Source of the DNA: UBA2658 sp964617335
GTDB lineage: Bacteria > Bacillota > Clostridia > Oscillospirales > Oscillospiraceae
Assembly (NCBI GenBank): GCA_964617335.1
Contig: CAZTXG010000005.1
Location: 1 to 64,000, forward strand
DNA: 64,000 bases
Reading direction: 5' to 3'
Under the pieces are notes generated by a model. That model had not been told where the DNA came from. It did not search any database and saw nothing but the letters and a program-made list of their open reading frames with translations. The first letter of the stretch is position 1, and every line of letters begins with the position of its first letter. Positions 58,143 through 64,000 of this stretch are shown piece by piece. A program made the position numbers and the translations under genes.

Positions 58143-59903
58143 TTATCCTCCATAACCCTTGCGCCGCAGCATCTCGTCTCTCACTGCCAGAAGCTCATCT
58201 CCATCAGAGCCTTCTGCCTGCTGCCTTGCAAGCTTTTCGGTTTTTATTATATTTATGTAGTCCCCCAGCGCCTTTTCAGCATTTGAAAGCTCTTGAGGCT
58301 GCTGGACTATATCTGTTAAAAGTGAAATTTCCTCGTTTGAAAAACTCTCTGTCAAAAGGGACAAAGAAAGTCCCAGACCCTTGCCCGCTCTTAATTTAAG
58401 CTCATCAAAAAGTCTTCCCAAAACAGGGGAGGAAAAATCCTCTCCATTTACTTCAAGCTTATTAAAAAGTGAAGGCTCATAATACAAAAGGCAAATAAGT
58501 CCCCTTTCCGCAACGGCGCTATGGGTGTTTTCAAAGCGCAGGGTTCTTTCCTTAGGCTGGACAGTTTTCACGGGGCTTTGCAGCTGTCTGTCTCTTTTTT
58601 TCCTTGCTTCAGCTATAAGCCTCTTTCTTATGCGCACAACCTCGGATAAAACCGCCTCGCCGCTGACCTTTGCCATATCCCCTGCCTTATGGGCGTAAAC
58701 CTCACGCTCAACAGCTCCGGAAAGACGGGCTATAAGCTCTGCCGCGTCTTTTAAAAAGTACACTCTTCCCTCGTCAGTTTCAAGGCTATGCTTAGAAGAA
58801 AGCTCTAAAAGCCTATATTCAATGTGGTTTTCCGATTGGGCAAGAAGGTTTTCAAAAGCGGCCTTGCCAAACTTTTTAATGTATTCGTCAGGGTCTTTAG
58901 CCCCTTCAAGACGAAGAACCCGAACCTTAACGTCAAGCTTTTCCAGTATATCTATGCCCCTTTGAGCGGCCTTTTGCCCTGCAGTGTCACCGTCATAGGC
59001 AATTACAACTTCCCTTGTATAGCGGGAAATAAGTCTTGCCTGCTCAGGAGTAAGGGAGGTTCCCAGTGAGGCAACGGCGCAGTCGAAGCCTGCCTGATGC
59101 AGTGCCACAACGTCTATATTGCCCTCTGACAAAATTATATATCCCTTTTTTGATTTTTTAGCCAAATTTAATGCAAAAAGATTGCGGCTTTTGTTAAAAA
59201 CAAGGGTTTCGGGGCTGTTCATGTACTTTGGCTCCCCGTCGTCAAGTATTCTTCCTGAAAAGCCTATGACACTTCCCCGCACATCTATGACGGGAAACAT
59301 CAGCCTGTTTCTGAAGGTGTCGTAAATGCCGCCGCCGCCTTTTTTCGAGGCTCTTGCCAGCCCTGCTGACAAAAGCTCCGGCTTTGTGCAGCCTTTTTTC
59401 ATAAGGTAGGTGCAAAGGCTGTCCCAACTGTCGGGAGCAAAGCCAAGACCAAAGGTCTTTACCATGGCGGGGGAAATGGCCCGCCTTTCTATGTAGTCTC
59501 TTGCCGTCTGAGCTTCTATAGAGCGCAGGCTGTCATAAAAAAACCTTGCCGCCTGACGGTTTATTTCAAGCATTCTCTCACGCTTTGAGTGGTTTTCGTC
59601 CCTTTCTTCTTCTGGAATGGCAAGACCTGCCCGCCTTGCCAAATGCCGCACAGCATCGGGATAAGAGAGATTTTCAATCTCCATTATAAAGTTTATAACG
59701 CCGCCGCCTTTGCCGCAGCCAAAGCAGTGATATATCTGCTTGTCTTGGGAGACGGAAAAAGAGGGGGTCTTTTCGCTGTGGAAGGGGCAAAGACCAAAAA
59801 GGTTGGCGCCGCTTCGTTTTGTCAGCCTTACATAGGAAGAAACCACCTCGGCTATATCATTTCTGTCACAAAGCTCTTGAAGAAAGCTTTCCGGAAACGC
59901 CAT
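58143..59903 (-). CDS. dnaG: DNA primase DnaG
   Basis: Primase makes RNA primers at the replication fork. The 586 residues have a CHC2 zinc domain (CPFHSEKTPSFSVSQDKQIY, then HCFGCGKGG), the catalytic core with SEGNIDVVALHQAGF and the TOPRIM motif VIAYDGDTAGQKAAQ, and a C-terminal helicase-binding domain. The ATG at 59903 follows GGAGGG; a longer start at 59921 lies before that site and was rejected. It lies between the dGTPase-like gene and rpoD. Confidence 0.97.
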   Translation of the reverse strand: MAFPESFLQELCDRNDIAEVVSSYVRLTKRSGANLFGLCPFHSEKTPSFSVSQDKQIYHCFGCGKGGGVINFIMEIENLSYPDAVRHLARRAGLAIPEEERDENHSKRERMLEINRQAARFFYDSLRSIEAQTARDYIERRAISPAMVKTFGLGFAPDSWDSLCTYLMKKGCTKPELLSAGLARASKKGGGGIYDTFRNRLMFPVIDVRGSVIGFSGRILDDGEPKYMNSPETLVFNKSRNLFALNLAKKSKKGYIILSEGNIDVVALHQAGFDCAVASLGTSLTPEQARLISRYTREVVIAYDGDTAGQKAAQRGIDILEKLDVKVRVLRLEGAKDPDEYIKKFGKAAFENLLAQSENHIEYRLLELSSKHSLETDEGRVYFLKDAAELIARLSGAVEREVYAHKAGDMAKVSGEAVLSEVVRIRKRLIAEARKKRDRQLQSPVKTVQPKERTLRFENTHSAVAERGLICLLYYEPSLFNKLEVNGEDFSSPVLGRLFDELKLRAGKGLGLSLSLLTESFSNEEISLLTDIVQQPQELSNAEKALGDYINIIKTEKLARQQAEGSDGDELLAVRDEMLRRKGYGG

Positions 59904-59975
59904 ATGCACCCTCCTTTCCATATGCTCCGGTCTGCTAAAAGAATAAAGAAAGTCAGCCCCTTATAAAAAGCTTCC

Positions 59976-60980
59976 CTACCTTAGCTCCCAGGCCGCCGGT
60001 ACAAAGATATTTCCAAACTGATATATGGCATAGTCGTCTGTCATGCCGGAAACATAGTCGCAGACAGCTCTTTCTATGCCCTCACTGTCGGCTATACGCA
60101 AATAATCCTCCGGCAGCTTGTCCGGATTATTTATATAGTGCTCCCAGATGCCCTCCAGAATGTTTTTAACCTTGGATTCCTCACCTTTTGCCTTTGGATT
60201 TCTGTATACCGCCTCGAAAAGAAAGTCCCTGAAGCAGTCCACCGCCTCGGTCATTTCCCCAGACATACCGATTTCCCCAAGAGCGCTGTTTTCCACCAAG
60301 TCTGCAACTATGGCGTTTATGCGGCTGCTGTGGCTTGTTCCTATGCGCTGCCTGACTATTTTTGGAAGGTCTTCTTCCCTTAAAATTTCTGCCCGTATGG
60401 CATCGTCCACATCGTGGTTAATATAGGCAATGCGGTCGGAAAGGCGCACAAGGGTGGCCTCTGCCGTGTCGTCCTTTGAACCATAAGTGTGATTTAATAT
60501 GCCAAGTCTTGTCTCATGGCAGAGATTTAAGCCCCTGCCGGATTTTTCTATGCGGTCAACAACCCTGTGGCTTTGCTCATAGTGGCGAAAGCCCTGGGAG
60601 TAAATCTCGTTTAAGGCCCTTTCTCCGGCATGGCCGAAGGGTGTGTGCCCCAGGTCGTGGCCAAGACCTATGGCCTCTGTTAAATCCTCGTTTAAAGAAA
60701 GGGCCCTTGCCGATGTTCTGGCAATTCGTGTAACCTCCAGAGTATGGGTAAGGCGGGTACGGTAATGGTCGCCCTCAGGCTGTAAAAACACCTGGGTCTT
60801 GTGCTTTAGCCGCCGAAAAGACTTTGAGTGGATAATGCGGTCAACATCTCTTTGGAAGCAGGTGCGCAAAAAGTCCGGCTCCTCGTGTATGAGCCTTCCT
60901 TTTGAGTTGACCGATTGGACGCCTCTTTCGCTAATTGTCAGCCTTTCGATTTCCTCAAACCTTTCCCTTGGGCTTTGCAA
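59976..60980 (-). CDS. dGTPase-like HD-domain triphosphohydrolase
   Basis: The protein (334 residues) contains the HD-domain metal site: HTLEVTRIARTSARAL, GLGHDLGHTPFGHAGERAL and LSDRIAYINHDVDDA. It resembles deoxyguanosinetriphosphate triphosphohydrolases of the shorter, type 2-like class, which cleave dNTPs; dGTP specificity is not assured. The start is a TTG at 60980 with GGGGAGG nine bases before it. It begins the dgt-dnaG-rpoD cluster common in Clostridia. Confidence 0.9.
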   Translation of the reverse strand: MQSPRERFEEIERLTISERGVQSVNSKGRLIHEEPDFLRTCFQRDVDRIIHSKSFRRLKHKTQVFLQPEGDHYRTRLTHTLEVTRIARTSARALSLNEDLTEAIGLGHDLGHTPFGHAGERALNEIYSQGFRHYEQSHRVVDRIEKSGRGLNLCHETRLGILNHTYGSKDDTAEATLVRLSDRIAYINHDVDDAIRAEILREEDLPKIVRQRIGTSHSSRINAIVADLVENSALGEIGMSGEMTEAVDCFRDFLFEAVYRNPKAKGEESKVKNILEGIWEHYINNPDKLPEDYLRIADSEGIERAVCDYVSGMTDDYAIYQFGNIFVPAAWELR

Positions 60981-61095
60981 AGCCTGCCACCTCCCCAGAG
61001 CTAAAAAATCCTTCCTTCTATGGTCTTATACGACATTGCCACCCATTTCCCCTTTTTTTATTCTCATTTTTATAGAATATTTTTAAGTAAATGCT

Positions 61096-61142
61096 AAATT
61101 AAAATACGGGTACACCTTTTTAGGTCACCCGCATTTTAATTT
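61096..61142 (-). terminator. Large inverted repeat, probable terminator of the YigZ operon
   Basis: AAATTAAAAT at 61096-61105 and ATTTTAATTT at 61133-61142 pair perfectly, and the stem continues through CGGGT/ACCCG and ACCT/AGGT with small mismatches. It begins 25 bases beyond the YigZ stop. The T-rich arm follows on the minus strand, so it may terminate the hflX-GNAT-YigZ transcript; the A/T-rich outer stem makes this less than certain. Confidence 0.6.
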
Positions 61143-61166
61143 CAAAAGATGGTTATTTGGTCTTTT

Positions 61167-61796
61167 CTAGCTTATTCTTACACCGAGAAACTCTTTTCCC
61201 AAAACTTCAAAATGGGCTTTTCCTCCGGAGACATCGGTAAGCCTTTCCTCAAAATCTGCCCCCTTATCCTCACGCAAAAGAGCCTCTATCACAACATCCG
61301 CCCCAAAATCTGTATCTTTTAAAACGGCCTCATACACCTCCAGTATATACTTTGCTCTTTCAAAAAAGCTGTAGTCACAGGAGATAAGATAAGAGCGCCA
61401 CTGGGCCATACGGGAAATCCCCGCCGCATCCAGAGCCATTTTCGCGGCCTTTGAATAGGCTCTAACAAGGCCCCCTGTACCCAAAAGGGTTCCGCCGAAA
61501 TAGCGGGTTATGACACAACAGACATTTTGCACCTTTTCAGAGGTAAATACATTAAGGGTCGGAAGCCCCGAGGTTCCCTGAGGCTCCCCGTCGTCAGAAA
61601 AACGGCTTATGTTATTTTCCCGAATTATATAGGCATACACATTATGAGTTGCGTCCCTATGAGCCTCACGGGTTTTGCGCAGACATTCCAAAGCTTCGGC
61701 CTCGCTGTCTGTCCGCCAAACCCTGCCTATAAAGCGAGAGCGTTTTTCTGTGAATTCCGCCTCGCCATAGCCTGCGGGCACAAGATAGCTTATCAT
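61167..61796 (-). CDS. YigZ/IMPACT family protein
   Basis: From the ATG at 61796 the protein has 209 residues. It contains the UPF0029 block (GEAEFTEKRSRFIGRVWRTD, AHRDATHNVYAYII, SRFSDDGEPQGTSGLPTLNV, TRYFGGTLLGTGGLVRAYSK) and a C-terminal DUF1949-like domain. Eukaryotic IMPACT counteracts a translation kinase; the bacterial role is unclear. The start overlaps the stop of the GNAT gene (ATGA), which also has AGGAGG upstream, so the two are coupled; a longer start was rejected for that reason. Confidence 0.92.
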   Translation of the reverse strand: MISYLVPAGYGEAEFTEKRSRFIGRVWRTDSEAEALECLRKTREAHRDATHNVYAYIIRENNISRFSDDGEPQGTSGLPTLNVFTSEKVQNVCCVITRYFGGTLLGTGGLVRAYSKAAKMALDAAGISRMAQWRSYLISCDYSFFERAKYILEVYEAVLKDTDFGADVVIEALLREDKGADFEERLTDVSGGKAHFEVLGKEFLGVRIS

Positions 61797-62323
61797 AGTT
61801 TTTCCCAGTCCTCCTTTGTGATGGAGTAAAGGTATTCCCTTCGCATTTCCTCCATGAGGCTTACATCGCAAATATCACTGTAGGCATATGTAAAGCCGCA
61901 TTTTTTAATAACTCTTTGAGATTTGTCGTTTCCTTCATAATGTCCGCACCAGACAATGGTGTCGCCCCTTTCCTCAAAGCAGTATTTCATAATAGCCTTT
62001 ACAGCTTCTGGGATATAGCCCCTGCCCCAAAAGGGAACGCCAATCCAATAGCCAATTTCGCTCCCTTTATCCGGATTTGTGTCACTGTGCTGAAAGACGC
62101 TTATGCTGCCAACTGCCCTATCCTCACCTTTTATGGTTACGGCATAATAATCGTCACGAGTTAAAATTTCCCGTATAAGCCCAAGGCTGTCCTCAAGGCT
62201 TTTATGGGGCTGCCAGCCTGCCATGGGGCCGATTCTTTCATCTTTTGCGTATTCATAAAGACTTTCGGCGTCAGTTTCCCTCCAAGGGCGCAAAACGAGC
62301 CTTTCCGTCTCAATTACTCTCAT
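61793..62323 (-). CDS. GNAT acetyltransferase (RimJ/RimL-like)
   Basis: The 176 residues contain the RimJ/RimL opening RVIETERLVLRPWRETDAES, the acetyl-CoA region GYWIGVPFWGRGYIPEAVKA and SQRVIKKCGFTYAYSD. The target (a ribosomal protein N-terminus, an antibiotic or a metabolite) is not determinable. The gene overlaps hflX by 14 bases and the YigZ gene by four bases. Confidence 0.9.
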   Translation of the reverse strand: MRVIETERLVLRPWRETDAESLYEYAKDERIGPMAGWQPHKSLEDSLGLIREILTRDDYYAVTIKGEDRAVGSISVFQHSDTNPDKGSEIGYWIGVPFWGRGYIPEAVKAIMKYCFEERGDTIVWCGHYEGNDKSQRVIKKCGFTYAYSDICDVSLMEEMRREYLYSITKEDWEKL

Positions 62324-63584
62324 CGTCGTTCCTCACAAAGTCCCTGACCCTGCCCCAAAGCTCCGGCCTTATATGCGCTTTGACATTTATTCCGTCCTCG
62401 GCATATTCGCTTTCAATCACAGCCCCTTCACGATGGAGCATTTCCAAAATCGATGACTGCTCATAGGGCAAAAGCAGGTTCAGCTTCTTTTTGCCGCTTT
62501 CCAGAATATCCGAAAGCTTTGAAAGCAGCGCTGCCGCCCCCTCTCCGGTTTTCGCCGACATACAGACGGTGTTTTCCCCGCGGGGCAGTTCTCCAAAGAA
62601 AAGGTCGCACTTATTAAACACCCTTATGCAAGGTGTTTCTTCCGCCCCTAGCTGGCTTATAAGGCTATCCACCACCTGGGCCTGATTTTCCCAGTCCGGG
62701 CTTGAAATGTCGATTATATGCAAAAGCACATCGGCATATTTAAGCTCATCTAAGGTGGCCTTAAAAGCATTTATAAGATGGTGGGGCAGTTTTCTTATAA
62801 AGCCAACGGTATCCGAGAGCAAAACCTGCTGGGTTTCACTTATGTTAACACGCCTTGTTGTAGTGTCCAAGGTGTCAAAAAGTCTGTCGTTTGCCGGAAT
62901 TCCCGCATCGGTTAAAAGATTTAATATGGTGGATTTTCCGGAGTTTGTATAGCCCACAAGGCTGACTACAGGCATGGAGTTTTTCTCTCTTAAGCGCCGC
63001 TGGGTCTGCCTTACCCTTGAAACCTCGGAAAGCTCCTCACGAAGCTTTTGAATTTTTCTTCTTATGTGCCTCCGGTCACTTTCAAGCTGGGTTTCACCGG
63101 GGCCTCGGGTTCCTATGGGGGAGGCGCCGCCGGAGGCCGTCTGACTTGTAAGATGCTGCCACATTCCCGTTAAACGGGGCAGCAGGTATTCATATTGGGC
63201 AAGCTCCACCTGAAGCTGACCCTCCTTTGTTTGTGCTCTTTGTGCAAAAATGTCCAGTATCAGTCCGCTGCGGTCAAGAACCTTAACTCCCAGTTCCTCG
63301 GATAAAACCCGCATTTGCGAGGGGGAAAGCTCATTATCAAAAACCGCAAGACTGCATTCGTTTACCTCAATAAGCTCCTTTAATTCCTGAACCTTGCCCT
63401 CGCCTATAAAGCTTCTGGCCTCCGGTGTAGGTCTGTTTTGCAAAAGATAGCCCAGAGCCTTGCCGCCGGCTGTTTCCACAAGGGCAGACAACTCCTCCAT
63501 GCTGGTTTCCGTAGAACGCTCTCTTTCCGGCATGGAAGCTGCTGAAAGACCGGCAAGTATTGCTTTTTCTGTGTTTTTTTCCAT
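62310..63584 (-). CDS. hflX: GTPase HflX
   Basis: HflX splits stalled 70S ribosomes under stress. The 424 residues have the N-terminal GTP-binding-associated domain (GQLQ-like segment KEGQLQVELAQYEYLLPRLT, then the glycine-rich GTRGPGETQLESDRRHIRRK linker) and the G domain with GYTNSGKSTILN, DTVGFIRKLPHHLI and NKCDLFF. A C-terminal part of about 60 residues is also present. The gene leads the hflX-GNAT-YigZ set. Confidence 0.97.
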   Translation of the reverse strand: MEKNTEKAILAGLSAASMPERERSTETSMEELSALVETAGGKALGYLLQNRPTPEARSFIGEGKVQELKELIEVNECSLAVFDNELSPSQMRVLSEELGVKVLDRSGLILDIFAQRAQTKEGQLQVELAQYEYLLPRLTGMWQHLTSQTASGGASPIGTRGPGETQLESDRRHIRRKIQKLREELSEVSRVRQTQRRLREKNSMPVVSLVGYTNSGKSTILNLLTDAGIPANDRLFDTLDTTTRRVNISETQQVLLSDTVGFIRKLPHHLINAFKATLDELKYADVLLHIIDISSPDWENQAQVVDSLISQLGAEETPCIRVFNKCDLFFGELPRGENTVCMSAKTGEGAAALLSKLSDILESGKKKLNLLLPYEQSSILEMLHREGAVIESEYAEDGINVKAHIRPELWGRVRDFVRNDDESN

Positions 63585-63649
63585 TTATATCTCCATTCGG
63601 CGAACTTTACATATATTATATGTTTTTCTCTTCACCGTTTAATCCTCTC

Positions 63650-64000
63650 TTAAGCATAAATTATAAACATACCCACAAGCACACCGATAAAAGCCCCAAG
63701 GGCCGGCAGCTTTGAGCGCCACATAAGTATCGATTCCGGCAAAAGCTCACCTAGAACAACATAGAGCATAGCGCCGCTGGCAAAGCTTAAAGACAGGGTG
63801 TGGGTCAAAGGACCCATGGAGCCAAGCATATATCCCAAAACAGCGCCAAGCACCGTTGGAACACCGCTTAAGGCCGTTACAACAAGGGCTTTTCCCCGCT
63901 TCATACCCCCTGCTATTAAAGGAACACTTACCGCCATGCCCTCGGGTATATCATGAAGTCCAATTAGAAGTGCCATTACAAAACCGTTTCCCGTCCAAAG
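63650..64000 (-). CDS. ZIP-family metal transporter, C-terminal part (cut by window edge)
   Basis: The reading frame runs on past the right edge, so only about 116 residues are seen and the start is outside. They contain the metal-binding transmembrane motif GLHDIPEG, then a second hydrophobic segment with SGVPTVLGAVLGYMLG, and end with FASGAMLYVVLGELLPE and GAFIGVLVGMFIIYA. The GxxxxHD/N-x-PEG and E-L-x-PE pattern matches ZIP transporters that bring in zinc or other divalent metals. Confidence 0.85.
   Translation of the reverse strand, partial: LWTGNGFVMALLIGLHDIPEGMAVSVPLIAGGMKRGKALVVTALSGVPTVLGAVLGYMLGSMGPLTHTLSLSFASGAMLYVVLGELLPESILMWRSKLPALGAFIGVLVGMFIIYA

Overview
The window looks like a chromosomal core region of an anaerobic, probably spore-forming Clostridia (Firmicutes), most likely close to the Oscillospirales/Ruminococcaceae. 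This is inferred from gene content and order, not from a database match. Clues are a Bacillus/Clostridia-type S10-spc-alpha ribosomal operon with adk-map-KOW-infA-rpmJ, a C+ zinc form of S14 and L36, a SpoVAC spore membrane protein, indolepyruvate ferredoxin oxidoreductase (amino acid fermentation), an SLH-domain exported peptidase, and the dgt-dnaG-rpoD cluster. A run of exactly 100 N flanked by an identical 55-bp sequence shows a scaffolded draft or metagenome-derived assembly.

Layout. 1-194: three 70-bp tandem repeats. 241-10764 (+): pyk, uvrB, a KamA-like radical SAM gene, polA, rimI-tsaD-tsaE-tsaB (t6A tRNA modification), upp. 10860-11708 (-): a rhomboid-like membrane protein. 11947-18578 (+): metK, rlmB, a large membrane protein that looks like a decayed P1B-type ATPase, and an EF-G paralogue with its own promoter. 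18646-21768 (-): argS, a DUF1934 protein and murI. 22215-23169 (+): an unknown small protein and spoVAC. 23230-39791 (-): one long ribosomal protein operon from rpsJ to rplQ, also carrying secY, adk, map, infA and rpoA, driven by a strong promoter at 40186-40214. 40373-42352 (+): a GntR-regulated ABC exporter-like pair. 42410-43196 (-): three small proteins. 43317-43872 (-): five tRNA genes (Gly, Arg, His, Gln, Lys). 43980-48368 (-): a Smr-like protein, iorB, iorA and a DUF1846 protein. 48804-56771 (+): secA, pgeF, a solo family 5 substrate-binding lipoprotein, cdd, a LysR regulator and an SLH/M15 peptidase. 56908-64000 (-): rpoD, dnaG, a dGTPase-like HD protein, a YigZ protein, a GNAT acetyltransferase, hflX, and the C-terminal end of a ZIP metal transporter cut by the window edge.

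Most of the window is housekeeping. The parts that stand out are: a P-type ATPase-like protein that has lost its catalytic signatures; a ribosomal protein S3 with a repetitive Gly/Ser/Tyr/Asn/Arg-rich tail of about 90 residues; two diverged copies of a non-coding element placed directly after the stop codons of rpsN and rpsJ inside the ribosomal operon, the former next to the assembly gap; a terminator-like hairpin in the long S10 leader; and a rhomboid-like protein without the expected catalytic dyad but with a C-terminal zinc ribbon. I did not find a defence system, prophage, CRISPR array or biosynthetic cluster.
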